The notes: generated by a model from the sequence alone, not told the origin. A DNA stretch of 64,000 nucleotides from Cellulosilyticum sp. (GCA_017941635.1 JAGAVZ010000175.1:16018-80017), one strand, 5' to 3'; shown: positions 8,483-19,392, counted from the first letter of the stretch. Program-made: numbers and translations.

Positions 8483-8516
8483 GCGATAAAACGTATTCGA
8501 GTTTTATCGCTTTTTT
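8483..8516 (+). terminator. Rho-independent terminator of the BMP lipoprotein gene
   Basis: Stem GCGATAAAAC (8483-8492) / GTTTTATCGC (8501-8510), 8-nt loop, then TTTTTT. Confidence 0.9.
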
Positions 8517-8668
8517 CTATTATAAAAGCTACTTGCATAATAGGCCGTTTTAAGTCACTTTATGCTATAAAAAGATTGATAATTTATATTTTTGAGATTA
8601 ATCTAACTATGTAAGAATAAAAGTCCATTGAACATTAGAGTTTATAAATAATAGATAGGAGAATAAAT

Positions 8669-9331
8669 ATGGGATATAATCAAAGTTCGTTTAAAAATAT
8701 AGAATTACACTGCAAGAATATATTTGGGAAAGATAGAGGGAACTTTATTTATTTAGAGTCAGAAAAAAAGCTTAGTGAATTGCTTGAGGAAATGGATGAT
8801 AGAGGGAGTAAGGCAGTTAGAAATCATATGACTAAGAATATGTTACCAGTTATTGCTTATTATTTAACATTAAAAAATAATGGTTTTTCAAACGAAGAGG
8901 CTTATGAAAAAACTTTAGATTTATCACAGAATATGGCAAAAGAAAAAGCAGAAACATATAAAAAGTTAACGAGACTCCCTTTTGTATATCTAATTTTTAA
9001 GTTAGCATGTAAAAAGATGATGAGTCAATCTTATCCTAAAGAAGGTTGGAATGTTGAGTGGGAGCAGAATAATCAAGAAGAGATTGCCTTTAATATGAAA
9101 AGTTGCGTTTATCATGAGACAGTATGTAGATATCAATGTCCAGAGTTATGTACCGTATTTTGTGAGAATGATGTTACTGTATTTGGTGCATTAGCACCTA
9201 AAATTATTTTTAAGCGTAGCGAAACGATTGGGGAGGGCAAAAGTAGATGTGATTTTCATTATTACAACGGTAAAAGATATTTTAAAGATGGAATAGGACT
9301 TGTTTTTGAAGAATATGGTAAAAATAAATAA
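8669..9331 (+). CDS. L-2-amino-thiazoline-4-carboxylic acid hydrolase-like protein
   Basis: 220 residues, cytoplasmic, with an AGGAG site before the ATG. The helical N-terminal half leads to a cysteine-rich C-terminal half: MKSCVYHETVCRYQCPELCTVFCENDVTVFGALAPKI and a CDFHYY near the end. This arrangement is what I know of the ATC-hydrolase family, many members of which are annotated only by similarity to the Pseudomonas cysteine-synthesis enzyme. The true substrate in Clostridia is unknown. It lies 32 bp upstream of the GH13 gene and probably shares its transcript. Confidence 0.65.
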   Translation: MGYNQSSFKNIELHCKNIFGKDRGNFIYLESEKKLSELLEEMDDRGSKAVRNHMTKNMLPVIAYYLTLKNNGFSNEEAYEKTLDLSQNMAKEKAETYKKLTRLPFVYLIFKLACKKMMSQSYPKEGWNVEWEQNNQEEIAFNMKSCVYHETVCRYQCPELCTVFCENDVTVFGALAPKIIFKRSETIGEGKSRCDFHYYNGKRYFKDGIGLVFEEYGKNK

Positions 9332-9363
9332 GAGGAAGCATCAAACTTGGAAGGGGTATGTAG

Positions 9364-10731
9364 ATGTCAAATTGGATTAATAAAGCGATTATTTATCATA
9401 TATATACATTAGGTTTTTGTGGTGCACCAGAACAAAATAATGATGAAGTTATTTGTACAAATAAAATTAAAAAGGTTTTAGATTGGATAGAGCATTTAAA
9501 AACACTAGGAATTAATACGATTTTATTTGGGCCACTTTTTGAATCGACAAGTCATGGTTATGATACAGCAGACTATTGTAAGTTAGATAAGCGTTTGGGG
9601 ACCAATGAGGATTTTAAGGAAGTTTGTAAGGTACTCCATGAAGAAGGGTTTCGTATTATATTAGATGGTGTTTTCAATCATGTGGGGAGAGATTTCTTTG
9701 CGTTTAAGGACTTGCAACAACATAGAGAAAACTCTAAGTATAAAGATTGGTTCTGTAATGTGAATTTCTGGGGTTCTAGTCCTTATGGGGATTCTTTTTC
9801 TTATGAAGGCTGGGAAGGGCATTACAATTTGGTAAAGCTTAATGTATGGAATCAAGAAGTGCGAGATTACTTATTTAAGGCAGTAGAGTTATGGATCAAA
9901 GAATTTGATATTGATGGTTTAAGGTTAGATGTAGCTTATTGTATTGATGAAGGTTTTTTGAGCACCCTTAGAAGATTTGTAGATACAAAGAAAGAAGATT
10001 TTTGGCTAATGGGTGAAATGATTCATGGCGATTATAGCCGACTTACTAAGCCCGGGTTATTACATTCTACAACGGATTATGAATGTTATAAAGGTATTTA
10101 CTCAAGTCATAATGATAAGAATTACTTTGAAATTAACCATTCTATGAATCGTTTGTTTGGTAAAGGTGGATTATGTGAGAATTTGAAACTGTATAATTTC
10201 GTAGATAATCATGATGTAGAACGTATAGGAAGTATCTTAAAAGAAAAAAGGCATCTAGAAAATGTCTATACACTTCTATTTACTATGCCAGGTATTCCAA
10301 GTATTTATTATGGTAGTGAGTGGGGAATTGAAGGCAAAAAAGTTCAAGGAACAGATAAAAGTTTAAGACCAGAATTAGAGATAGATAAAATGCTAGCAGA
10401 AGATCAAACAGTGGTAGAACATATTAGCAAATTATCTGCTATTTATAAGCAGTATCCAGCACTCCAAGAAGGAAGCTACGAACAAGTCATTGTTAGAAAT
10501 CAGCAGCTTATTTTTGCAAGAAGTTTAGGAGATGAGACAGTTTACACTGTGCTTAATTTACAAGGTGAAGCGATGCAGCTAGAATTTAGTGAAAAGAGAG
10601 GGGAAAGTTTAATCAATGCCTTAGACGAAGAAGAAGGCATTATAAGGTGTGAAAATGGGCTTATTAGGGTACAAGTGCCACCATTTTCAAGTAAGATACT
10701 CGTAAGTAGCAAAAAGTATTTGGGAAAATAG
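9364..10731 (+). CDS. GH13 alpha-amylase-family glycosidase (cytoplasmic)
   Basis: 455 residues without a signal peptide. The GH13 regions are in order: DGVFNHVG (region I, 101-108), DGLRLDVAYC with the nucleophile Asp189 (region II), WLMGEM with the acid/base Glu218 (region III) and FVDNHD with Asp284 (region IV). A short C-terminal beta domain follows. The enzyme should act on alpha-glucosidic bonds of imported malto-oligosaccharides or related sugars; specificity between maltogenic amylase, alpha-glucosidase and phosphorylase-like members cannot be set by eye. GGAAGGGG upstream supports the start. Likely co-transcribed with the flanking genes. Confidence 0.88.
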   Translation: MSNWINKAIIYHIYTLGFCGAPEQNNDEVICTNKIKKVLDWIEHLKTLGINTILFGPLFESTSHGYDTADYCKLDKRLGTNEDFKEVCKVLHEEGFRIILDGVFNHVGRDFFAFKDLQQHRENSKYKDWFCNVNFWGSSPYGDSFSYEGWEGHYNLVKLNVWNQEVRDYLFKAVELWIKEFDIDGLRLDVAYCIDEGFLSTLRRFVDTKKEDFWLMGEMIHGDYSRLTKPGLLHSTTDYECYKGIYSSHNDKNYFEINHSMNRLFGKGGLCENLKLYNFVDNHDVERIGSILKEKRHLENVYTLLFTMPGIPSIYYGSEWGIEGKKVQGTDKSLRPELEIDKMLAEDQTVVEHISKLSAIYKQYPALQEGSYEQVIVRNQQLIFARSLGDETVYTVLNLQGEAMQLEFSEKRGESLINALDEEEGIIRCENGLIRVQVPPFSSKILVSSKKYLGK

Positions 10732-10788
10732 ACAATAAGGCGCAACTTATAGTACAATCTAGAATGAACATCAAAAGGAGAACTGAAT

Positions 10789-11208
10789 ATGGAACAATGG
10801 ATTATCTATGCTGTTTTATCAGCAGTATTTGCCAGCCTAACCTCTATTTTAGCTAAGGTAGGGATTGGTGACATGAATTCAAATTTAGCCACAGCCATTC
10901 GTACGATTGTGGTATTGATTATGGCATGGGGAATGGTCTTTTTTGTAGGCGCCCAAAAAGAAATTCCCCATATCACTTCAAAAAACTTATTCTTTTTAAT
11001 TATTTCAGGGATTGCGACAGGTCTATCTTGGCTCTTTTATTATAGAGCGATTCAATTGGGACCTGTTTCAAAGGTAGCACCAATTGACAAGATGAGTATT
11101 GTATTAACGATGGTATTGGCCTTTATTTTTTTACATGAGCAACTCACAATCAAAGGGATTGTAGGTGGGCTATTAATTGTAGCAGGAACATTCGTGCTGA
11201 TTTTATAG
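10789..11208 (+). CDS. Short EamA-family (DMT) membrane transporter
   Basis: 139 residues, about half the length of a classical ten-span DMT transporter, with one EamA repeat of about five hydrophobic segments. Recognisable wording includes SAVFASLTSILAKVGI, NLATAIRTIVVLIMAW, GIATGLSWLFYYRAIQLGPVSKVAPIDKMS and FLHEQLTIKGIVGGLLIVAG. Half-size members are thought to work as dimers. Substrate unknown. AAAGGAGAA precedes the ATG. It sits between the GH13 gene and hisJ with short spacers. Confidence 0.85.
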   Translation: MEQWIIYAVLSAVFASLTSILAKVGIGDMNSNLATAIRTIVVLIMAWGMVFFVGAQKEIPHITSKNLFFLIISGIATGLSWLFYYRAIQLGPVSKVAPIDKMSIVLTMVLAFIFLHEQLTIKGIVGGLLIVAGTFVLIL

Positions 11209-11244
11209 ACGCAAGGAGAAATGATATTTAAGGGAGTGAAAAGC

Positions 11245-12039
11245 GTGCAAAAGATAAAGAGAGATGGTCATATACATACCCCCTTTTGTCCACATGGAAC
11301 CAAGGATTTATTAGAAGACTATGTAAAAGAGGGGTTACGATTAGATTTAGAAGAAATCAGCTTTACTGAGCATTTTCCGCTACCAAAGTCCATTTGTGAC
11401 CCGATTTTTCAAGCAGAGTGTGCACTTTGTGAAGAGGATATTCCAAAGTATTTCGAAGCTGTAGAATTATTACAAGAAAAGTATAAGGGGAAAATAAAAA
11501 TCAATAAAGGATTTGAAGTAGACTATATTGAAGGGCGTGAGGATGAAATTTGCACCTTACTCAATCAATATGGACCAGAAATAGAAGATAGTATTTTGTC
11601 TGTACACTTTGTTTACTATGAAGGTGAATATTATGCCATTGATTATGGGCCAGAAGTAGAAAGACTCATAGGAAAAGTAGAAAGTATAGAAAGGGTCTAT
11701 GATTTATATTTTAAAACTGTTATCAAATCTATTGAAGCAGACTTAGGACCCTATAAACCAAAACGTATAGGGCACCCTAGTTTGGTTCGCATCTTCCAAA
11801 AGAAATGGCCTGTTGAGTACGATGACCATGGGCTTTATAAGGAATTAGTAACCAAAATTAAAGCAGCAGGCTATGAGATTGATTTTAATGTAGCTGGTCT
11901 TAGAAAAGAAGATTGTGGTGAAACTTATCCATCAGGTGTATTATTAGAGATAATTAAGGCGTGTAAAATCCCATATGTCATGGGTTCTGATTCACATAGT
12001 GTGAAGCATATGGCATTATTAAAACAGCCAGAAAAATAA
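11245..12039 (+). CDS. hisJ: Histidinol-phosphatase, PHP family (HisJ/HisK type)
   Basis: The GTG at 11245 is preferred because AAGGGAG at 11230-11236 precedes it by 8 nt; the ATG at 11221 overlaps its own candidate site. The protein (about 264 residues) opens with the PHP metal motif DGHIHTPFCPHG and continues with SFTEHFPLP, KGFEVDYIEG, SVHFVY, RIGHPSLV and PYVMGSDSHSV, all metal-binding positions of PHP phosphatases. It removes phosphate from histidinol phosphate in histidine synthesis. No other his genes are adjacent, which is common for this gene in Firmicutes. Confidence 0.88.
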   Translation: MQKIKRDGHIHTPFCPHGTKDLLEDYVKEGLRLDLEEISFTEHFPLPKSICDPIFQAECALCEEDIPKYFEAVELLQEKYKGKIKINKGFEVDYIEGREDEICTLLNQYGPEIEDSILSVHFVYYEGEYYAIDYGPEVERLIGKVESIERVYDLYFKTVIKSIEADLGPYKPKRIGHPSLVRIFQKKWPVEYDDHGLYKELVTKIKAAGYEIDFNVAGLRKEDCGETYPSGVLLEIIKACKIPYVMGSDSHSVKHMALLKQPEK

Positions 12040-12049
12040 TAGATTATAG

Positions 12050-12226
12050 GGAGATATACATTACTACTATAATAATGAGGAAGAAGATGTAGTGGATGTA
12101 GAGATACAAGGTAATTATTATCCAAGTCATATGGTGTCTAATCATAAAGGCTTATTATTTAGTATCATTACTGAATTTACTCAAAATGGGAGAATTGTTA
12201 ATAAGGGAAACTGGATTGAAGAGTAA
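12050..12226 (+). pseudogene. Open 58-codon remnant without a start codon
   Basis: After hisJ the frame from 12050 to a TAA at 12224 reads like protein (NNEEEDVVDVEIQGNYYPSH, then NHKGLLFSIITEFTQNGRIV, then NKGNWIEE), but no ATG, GTG or TTG lies at its beginning, only an AGGGAG 3 nt before an ATA. It may be the tail of a lost gene. Family not recognised. The rest of the 12040-12365 gap holds only the terminator. Confidence 0.35.
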
Positions 12227-12305
12227 AGTAAGAGAGATATTATGAATGACTTAAATGTGACTAGAACATAAAATATAGGAAACAAATAAAAAGAATAAAA
12301 ATAGT

Positions 12306-12356
12306 AAAAATGAGAGTTGAATTAGTAGGGAGACCAACTAATTCACTCTCATTTTT
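12306..12356. terminator. Bidirectional terminator between hisJ and galT
   Basis: A stem of about 20 bp with one bulged T pairs AAAAATGAGAGT...GAATTAGT (12306-12326) with ACTAATTCACTCTCATTTTT (12337-12356). T-rich ends are present on both strands. Confidence 0.9.
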
Positions 12357-12365
12357 AATTTCATA

Positions 12366-13838
12366 TTATAAACTATTGATAAATTGTTTAAAGTGACTAA
12401 TGCCTTCAGATGTCATTTTAAATACACCTGCATCTTCTAAAACACGTGTAAACTTTTGGCCTACAGCATTATGGATATATGTATTAATATCAATAGTTGA
12501 ATTATAGTGAACTTTAAGTTCTTTTGCCCATTCTAAGTGATAATCTTCAATTGCGTTTGGTTGGTCTAAGATAAAGGCCTTAACTTCTTCTAATTCATCC
12601 TTGAGACGAGCAGGAAGAACAGCAAGCCCCATAACTTCAATAAGTCCAATATTTTCTTTTTTGATATGTTGAACATCACTATGAGGATGGAAAATGCCAA
12701 GAGGATGTTCCTCACTTGTACGGTTGTTGCGAAGGACGATATCCATGACAAAGGCATTGCCTTGCTTGCGTGCCACTGGTGTAATGGTATTATGACGTAC
12801 ATCTTCTGTTGAAGCAAGAATATTTACTTCTGGGTCTGAGTAAGTTTTCCATTTCTCATAAATATAGTTAGTACATTTGGCAACTTCATCAAGATTTTGA
12901 CCTGAGATGGAAATAGTAGAAAGTGGCCAATTTAAGAGTTGGCAAGTGATATTTGGATATTTGTCTAAAGTAAAGGTATCCATCACCCTTGCACTGTGCA
13001 TTGGGAATTCATAGCAGCCCCCTTGATAATGTTCATGGGCTAAGATAGAGCCTCCTACGATTGGTAAATCTGCATTGGAACCGATGAAATAATGTGGAAA
13101 CTGTTCTACAAAGCTAAGGAGATTGTAGAAGCTGTTTTCAGTCAGTGACATCGGTTCATGTTTAGAAGAGAGCAATATGCAGTGTTCGTTGTAGTATAAA
13201 TAAGGGGAATACTGAAGTCTCCAATCTCTATGGTTAAGGTGTAAATCAATGGTGCGATGGTTGGCGCGATCTGGATGGGTGCTTGTTCCAGCATAGCCTT
13301 CATTTTCAATGCAGAGTAAGCAGGTTGGGTAGTTGGTACTTTTCATATTTTTTTGTTTTGCAATATCTTTTGGGTCTTTTTCTGGTTTAGAAAGATTGAT
13401 AGTAATATCTAGTGGGCCATAAGCTGATGGGGTTTTAAATAAAATGTTTTTGGCAATACGATTAACTTTGACGTAATTAGACATACGGCTGAGATTGTAA
13501 AAATACTCAGTAGCCTTTTGGGGTGTATCTTGATAGAGTGACCAAAAGTGGTTTTCTACAAGAGAAGGTACTGGTAAAAATAAATTCATCAAAGAACTGG
13601 TGAAGATATCCCTTTGAGCAAGGGTATCTTCAATGAGTTCTTTTTGAATGGCAATATGGGCTAATTGGTCTAAAGTTTCATAAAGATCTGTTTCACAAGG
13701 TGCAGTTTGTTCATAGTCTGTTTCACAAAAAGCATCTAAGAGTCGGTTACGCATATAAATAGCATCACGACTGGTAATGAGTTTATTTTCTATAGAAAGC
13801 TGGATTAAACGTTCAATTAAGCCATAAAGTGTATTCAT
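12366..13838 (-). CDS. galT: UDP-glucose-hexose-1-phosphate uridylyltransferase, Firmicutes (class II) type
   Basis: 490 residues, the long form found in Firmicutes instead of the 350-residue E. coli type. It transfers UMP between UDP-glucose and galactose-1-phosphate in the Leloir pathway. Motifs seen include RMSNYVKVNRIAKN, NYPTCLLCIENEGYAG, HCILLSSKHEPM, FPHYFIGSNADLPIVGGSILAHEHYQGG and VLRNNRTSEEHPLGIFHPH. It is the last gene of galK-galE-galT on the minus strand, 2 bp after galE, so translational coupling is likely. An AGGAG lies at the end of galE. Confidence 0.95.
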   Translation of the reverse strand: MNTLYGLIERLIQLSIENKLITSRDAIYMRNRLLDAFCETDYEQTAPCETDLYETLDQLAHIAIQKELIEDTLAQRDIFTSSLMNLFLPVPSLVENHFWSLYQDTPQKATEYFYNLSRMSNYVKVNRIAKNILFKTPSAYGPLDITINLSKPEKDPKDIAKQKNMKSTNYPTCLLCIENEGYAGTSTHPDRANHRTIDLHLNHRDWRLQYSPYLYYNEHCILLSSKHEPMSLTENSFYNLLSFVEQFPHYFIGSNADLPIVGGSILAHEHYQGGCYEFPMHSARVMDTFTLDKYPNITCQLLNWPLSTISISGQNLDEVAKCTNYIYEKWKTYSDPEVNILASTEDVRHNTITPVARKQGNAFVMDIVLRNNRTSEEHPLGIFHPHSDVQHIKKENIGLIEVMGLAVLPARLKDELEEVKAFILDQPNAIEDYHLEWAKELKVHYNSTIDINTYIHNAVGQKFTRVLEDAGVFKMTSEGISHFKQFINSL

Positions 13839-13840
13839 AA

Positions 13841-14833
13841 TTATTCTCCTTTATATCCATGTGGATGCGTACTGTGCCATTTCCAAGCAGAAGCAATAAT
13901 TTCTTCAATATTTGTAAAGTTTGGATCCCAACCGAGTACTTCTTTTGCTTTATCAGAAGAAGCAATAAGAAGGGCAGGGTCACCAGCGCGTCGTTCACCT
14001 AATTCTAAAGGAATAGGATGACCAGTTACTTTTCTAGCGGCTTCAATCATCTCAAGTACAGAATAGCCTGTGCTGCTGCCTAAGTTAAAGATATCACTTT
14101 TGCCACCGTTCATAAGGTACTTAAGTGCCAAGATATGTGCATCAACTAAATCTGTGATGTGGATATAGTCTCTAATGCAAGTACCATCTGCTGTTGGATA
14201 ATCTGTTCCAAATACAGTGATGTGAGGTCTTTGACCAAGTGGTACTTGGAGAATCAGTGGAATAAGATGTGTTTCGGTTGTATGAGCTTCTCCGATTGAG
14301 CCACTTGCATCTGCACCAGCGACGTTGAAGTATCTTAAGCAAACATAATTTAAATCATGAGCACCATTTGTCCATTTGAGCATTTTTTCAATAGCTAGCT
14401 TGGTTTCCCCGTATGTATTAGTTGGATAGGTTGGTGTTGTTTCTGTGATTGGCATTTGAGTCACTTCACCATAAGTGGCAGCAGTTGAAGAGAAGACGAT
14501 GTTTTTTACACCCGTCTCTACAAGTACTTCAAGAAGTGTTACAGCACCAGAGACATTATTATTGTAGTATTTTAGTGGGTTTGTCATAGACTCGCCAACG
14601 AGCGAGTTCGCAGCAAAGTGCATCACCCCATCTGGTCTTTCTTTTTCAAATACAGCTTTTAAAGCATCTTTATCACGAATGTCTACTTGATAAAATGGGA
14701 CAGAGGTAGGAACACTTTCGCGGTGTCCTGTTTGTAAGCTATCAATAACAGCCACGTCATCTCCATTTTCTAAAAGTTGCTTAACAGCATGAGAGCCGAT
14801 ATAACCAGCTCCACCGATTACAATAATTTTCAT
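13841..14833 (-). CDS. galE: UDP-glucose 4-epimerase
   Basis: 330 residues. Short-chain dehydrogenase fold with the NAD-binding [15 protein letters not shown] at the N-terminus, [12 protein letters not shown], catalytic Ser/Tyr-Lys in [10 protein letters not shown] and [21 protein letters not shown] and [13 protein letters not shown]. It interconverts UDP-galactose and UDP-glucose. It is the second gene of the gal operon, with GGAGG before the ATG. Confidence 0.96.
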   Translation of the reverse strand: MKIIVIGGAGYIGSHAVKQLLENGDDVAVIDSLQTGHRESVPTSVPFYQVDIRDKDALKAVFEKERPDGVMHFAANSLVGESMTNPLKYYNNNVSGAVTLLEVLVETGVKNIVFSSTAATYGEVTQMPITETTPTYPTNTYGETKLAIEKMLKWTNGAHDLNYVCLRYFNVAGADASGSIGEAHTTETHLIPLILQVPLGQRPHITVFGTDYPTADGTCIRDYIHITDLVDAHILALKYLMNGGKSDIFNLGSSTGYSVLEMIEAARKVTGHPIPLELGERRAGDPALLIASSDKAKEVLGWDPNFTNIEEIIASAWKWHSTHPHGYKGE

Positions 14834-14915
14834 AAGTTATACCTCCTATAGGTTGGATTAAAATGTTTGGTACCCATAATATTAATAAGATGATTGAAAA
14901 GATCTTTATGTATTT

Positions 14916-16079
14916 CTAAGCAAGTTGGATAGGACCATCACCAATGGTTGCGTTGTAAAAAGAAGCAGCATAGCCGATGGTCTTCTCATAATGTGCGCCT
15001 ACCTTTTGGATAAAGGTATCCATCTTACTTGTTTGAACTAAGCTAATCGCACACCCCCCAAAGCCTGCACCTGTCATACGTGCACCAATGGCACCAGCAT
15101 CTAGAGCAGCGTGTACAAGGGTATCTAATTCGATGCCCGTTACTTCATAATCATGTTGAAGTGAGTGATGTGAGGCATTTAGTAGTTTACCAAATCCTAT
15201 TATATCATTATTTGCAAGGTATTTTGTACTCATGAGAACACGTTCATTTTCTGTTATCACATGACGTAGGCGTTTCATTAAAATAGGGTCTAGATTGAGC
15301 TTGCTTATCTCAGCAAGTTGTGATTCCTTTAAGTTGCAAAGATAGGTAATAGGATAGTGTAACTTAAGTTGTTCGAGGACAGTCTGACATTCATTAAAAC
15401 GTTCATTATATTTGGAGTCAGCAAGCTCGCGGCGCTTGTTGGTGTTCATAATAACTAATTGATAATCTTGCATATCAAAAGGAACATATTCATATTCCTG
15501 TGAATTGCAGTTTAGTAAAAGTGCAGAGCCTTTTTTACCAAGTGCAATGGCAAATTGATCCATAATGCCGCTGCTTACACCGATATAGTCGTTTTCAGTT
15601 TGTTTACCAATCAAAGCCATATCGGTTGGTGTCAGTTTTAAGTTATAGAAAGTATCAAAAACCTTACACATCAAGAGTTCCAAGGAAGCAGAAGAAGAAA
15701 GACCAGCACCATTTGGTAAATCGCCATAGACAACAATGTTTAATCCAAAAGGAATTCTATAGCCTTTTTCTATTAATATAGAAAGAACACCTTTTACATA
15801 GTTGGTCCATTCACCTGAAGCATTGAGTGGCAAATTGTCTAAATCAAACTCTATAATGCCAAGGTCTCTAAAGTTCTCCGAATAAAGTTTAAAGGTGGAG
15901 TCGGCACGTTTTGAAACTACGGCATAGGTGCCTTTTGTGATGGCACAAGGAAAAACAAGTCCACCATTGTAGTCAATATGTTCGCCAATTAAGTTGACAC
16001 GACCTGGTGCAAAAAAGCTTGCAGAAGGTGGTTCATTAAAAATATTTTTAAAAGTACTGGTTAAAGAATTTAGTAACAT
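14916..16079 (-). CDS. galK: Galactokinase
   Basis: 387 residues, the family length. GHMP kinase motifs are present: the galactokinase signature GRVNLIGEHIDYNGGLVFP, the ATP-binding loop LPNGAGLSSSASLELL, and the C-terminal GARMTGAGFGGCAISLV. It phosphorylates galactose with ATP at the entry of the Leloir pathway. First gene of galKET; AGGAGG on the minus strand precedes the start. Promoter and a probable operator lie in the divergent region shared with the LacI-type regulator. Confidence 0.96.
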   Translation of the reverse strand: MLLNSLTSTFKNIFNEPPSASFFAPGRVNLIGEHIDYNGGLVFPCAITKGTYAVVSKRADSTFKLYSENFRDLGIIEFDLDNLPLNASGEWTNYVKGVLSILIEKGYRIPFGLNIVVYGDLPNGAGLSSSASLELLMCKVFDTFYNLKLTPTDMALIGKQTENDYIGVSSGIMDQFAIALGKKGSALLLNCNSQEYEYVPFDMQDYQLVIMNTNKRRELADSKYNERFNECQTVLEQLKLHYPITYLCNLKESQLAEISKLNLDPILMKRLRHVITENERVLMSTKYLANNDIIGFGKLLNASHHSLQHDYEVTGIELDTLVHAALDAGAIGARMTGAGFGGCAISLVQTSKMDTFIQKVGAHYEKTIGYAASFYNATIGDGPIQLA

Positions 16080-16111
16080 CTTTCATACCTCCTTAGTTTA
16101 ACTATGATTTC

Positions 16112-16153
16112 ATTATAACATTTTAGTAAAACAAATCAATAATTTTGCTAAAA
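16112..16153 (-). promoter_or_regulatory. galK promoter overlapped by a candidate GalR operator
   Basis: On the minus strand TTGATT (plus 16134-16139) and TATAAT (plus 16112-16117) form a promoter with a 16-bp spacer. Overlapping it, TTTTAGTAAAA (16121-16131) and TTTTGCTAAAA (16143-16153) form an 11-bp inverted repeat with one mismatch. The position suits repression of galKET by the divergent LacI-family protein. Confidence 0.6.
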
Positions 16154-16161
16154 ATTTAAAA

Positions 16162-17222
<1,061 letters not shown>

Positions 17223-17239
17223 AAAGTTGGAGGGGTACA

Positions 17240-18286
17240 ATGCAAGCTTTAAGTGAAAAAGTTGTATTAAATTCAGGAAGAGAAGTGACAAAATATCAGC
17301 TCAAAAATAAATTGGGAATGGAAGTAGAAGTGATTAGCATTGGTGCAACATTAACCAAAATTACAGCACCAGATGCAGATGGTAATTATGAAAATGTGAT
17401 TTTAGCTTGGCAAGATTTAAATTTATATGAAGCACATCCAGGTAACTTTGGTGCTATTGTAGGACGTACTGCTGGACGTATCTATAAAGGAAAAGCAACA
17501 ATTGCAGGTAAAACCTATCAATTCCCAATCAATACCTTTGAAAATACATTACATGGTGGTATCAATGGATTCCATACAAAAGATTGGCAAGGTGAAACAA
17601 TTGTGGAAGATGATGAAGTGCGTCTAGTAATGAGCTGCGTAAGTAAGGATGGAGAAGAAGGTTATCCTGGTAATCTAGATATAAAAGTTACATATATCTT
17701 AAAAAATGATAATAGCTTAACGTTAGATTATGAAGCTACTACAGACCAAGAAACCATTATCAATTTAACAAATCATGCTTATTTTAATTTATCTGGAGAT
17801 GGAAAAAGAGATATTTTGGAACAAGAACTGACTATTGATAGTGATAGAATTTATGACTTAGATGAAGAGCTTATCCCAACAGGAGAAATGATCGATTTAG
17901 ATGATGAACCAATCTTTGATTTTAGAAAGCCAAAGGCAATTGGAAAAGATATTAATAAAGAAAATAAACATTTAAAAAATGGGTGTGGCTATGACCATGC
18001 TTGGGCATTAAATTCTAAAGAAAATGCTATTAATCTTTACGATTCTGTTTCGAAAAGACACATGTCTGTTACAACTTCTGAACCAGCAGTTGTCGTGTAT
18101 ACAATGAATCATGCGGGCGATACCTTTGTGTTATCTAATGGCATGCAACAAAAGCCAAGATATGCAGTTTGCTTAGAAACTCAGAAACCAGCTGTGGGTT
18201 ATAATGAGGTGGGTAGACAAGCTATTACCTTAAAATGTAATGAAGTATATAAACAATGTACAATATTTAGCTTTAGTGTGAAATAA
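17240..18286 (+). CDS. galM: Aldose 1-epimerase (mutarotase)
   Basis: 348 residues from the ATG at 17240, behind GGAGGGG; the upstream in-frame ATG at 17201 lies inside galR and lacks a site. Family blocks are GNFGAIVGRTAGRIYKG, NTLHGGINGFHTKDW, INLTNHAYFNLSG, the catalytic His in GCGYDHAWAL and CLETQKPAVGYN. It interconverts alpha and beta anomers of galactose so that GalK receives the alpha form. Co-transcribed with the regulator. Confidence 0.94.
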   Translation: MQALSEKVVLNSGREVTKYQLKNKLGMEVEVISIGATLTKITAPDADGNYENVILAWQDLNLYEAHPGNFGAIVGRTAGRIYKGKATIAGKTYQFPINTFENTLHGGINGFHTKDWQGETIVEDDEVRLVMSCVSKDGEEGYPGNLDIKVTYILKNDNSLTLDYEATTDQETIINLTNHAYFNLSGDGKRDILEQELTIDSDRIYDLDEELIPTGEMIDLDDEPIFDFRKPKAIGKDINKENKHLKNGCGYDHAWALNSKENAINLYDSVSKRHMSVTTSEPAVVVYTMNHAGDTFVLSNGMQQKPRYAVCLETQKPAVGYNEVGRQAITLKCNEVYKQCTIFSFSVK

Positions 18287-18296
18287 ATGTAGTGAA

Positions 18297-18338
18297 AAAT
18301 CCCTGAAAGTTTTTAATAACTTTCAGGGATTTTTTTGT
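18297..18338 (+). terminator. Rho-independent terminator after galM
   Basis: Stem AAATCCCTGAAAGTT (18297-18311) / AACTTTCAGGGATTT (18318-18332) followed by more T residues. Confidence 0.92.
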
Positions 18339-18483
18339 TTTTTGTCCAAAAATATAATTGACAGAAAAAATTATTAAATATATAATAGATTTGTAATAAT
18401 TAGTTAACAATTTAAATGGACACATTAATAAATGTAACGACTTAGAAAAAGAGATGAAATATATATAATCTGGGGGGAAATAA

Positions 18484-19302
18484 ATGCAAATTCGTAAACT
18501 TTTTTTAATAGGTGCATTAGTAGTCAGCATGGTAATGCCAATACAAGCTGCAGTATATGGTACATTAAAACAAGATTTATATTTTGATATTGAAGGTAAT
18601 CAGATTGTAAAATCATCAGGAACAGGCGTTAGCATTCTCGACGAAGATGAAAATAACTATTTAATACGTATAGATGAAAGTAATAGTGATTTAGTAAGTA
18701 AAAAGTTTGTTGAAATTGCAGGAACAATTACAACTGCTAATACAAATTTATCTATCATAGAAAAAGTAGAACAAGATGCTGAGGCAATAGGAAATGTTGC
18801 CGAGGGTGATTTAATAATGGCTTTAGCTAAAGAAGGCGATTATTATAAAGTTAAAGTAGATGGAATAGTGGGTTATGTCTATGGACAGAGTATCGACCAA
18901 ACAAAACTTGTAGATATGACAGATAAAAATAGTAGTTTAGCAAAAGGAGAAGAAGTTGTTTCTTATGCAAAACAATTTTTAGGTGGAAGATATGTCTACG
19001 GTGGTAATAATTTAGCGACAGGAGTGGATTGTTCAGGATTTGCACAACAAATCATGAAACATTTTGGGATTTCAATAGAAAGAAGTTCTAGATCACAATA
19101 TGCTTGCAATGGATATTCAGTTAGTCAATCAGAAATTCAACCAGGGGATTTGGTGTTTTATGGAAATGGCAGTGTCAATCATGTTGCAATTTATGCAGGT
19201 GATGGACAGATTATCCATGCAAGTACAGAGTCAACAGGTATTATTATGAGCGATTTATATTATGGCAAACCGATTATAGGAATTAAAAGAGTCATTGAAT
19301 AA
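18484..19302 (+). CDS. Secreted NlpC/P60 peptidoglycan endopeptidase with SH3-like domain
   Basis: 272 residues. A signal peptide occupies about residues 1-22 (RKLFLIGALVVSMVMPIQA). An SH3b-like region follows around 90-140 (AEGDLIMALAKEGDYYKVK, GIVGYVYGQS). The C-terminal NlpC/P60 domain has the catalytic cysteine in GVDCSGF (Cys183) and histidines His233 (VNHVAIY) and His245 (IIHAST). It should cleave D-glutamyl-diaminopimelate bonds in wall peptides outside the cell. GGGGGG precedes the ATG. It stands alone between two terminators. Confidence 0.92.
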   Translation: MQIRKLFLIGALVVSMVMPIQAAVYGTLKQDLYFDIEGNQIVKSSGTGVSILDEDENNYLIRIDESNSDLVSKKFVEIAGTITTANTNLSIIEKVEQDAEAIGNVAEGDLIMALAKEGDYYKVKVDGIVGYVYGQSIDQTKLVDMTDKNSSLAKGEEVVSYAKQFLGGRYVYGGNNLATGVDCSGFAQQIMKHFGISIERSSRSQYACNGYSVSQSEIQPGDLVFYGNGSVNHVAIYAGDGQIIHASTESTGIIMSDLYYGKPIIGIKRVIE

Positions 19303-19392
19303 TAGAGAAAAGATAGTAATTGAGGGGAAGATATGAAAAATAAGTTATTCGTATGAAAAATAATTTATTAAGATTAATAGGAATAAGAAAGA

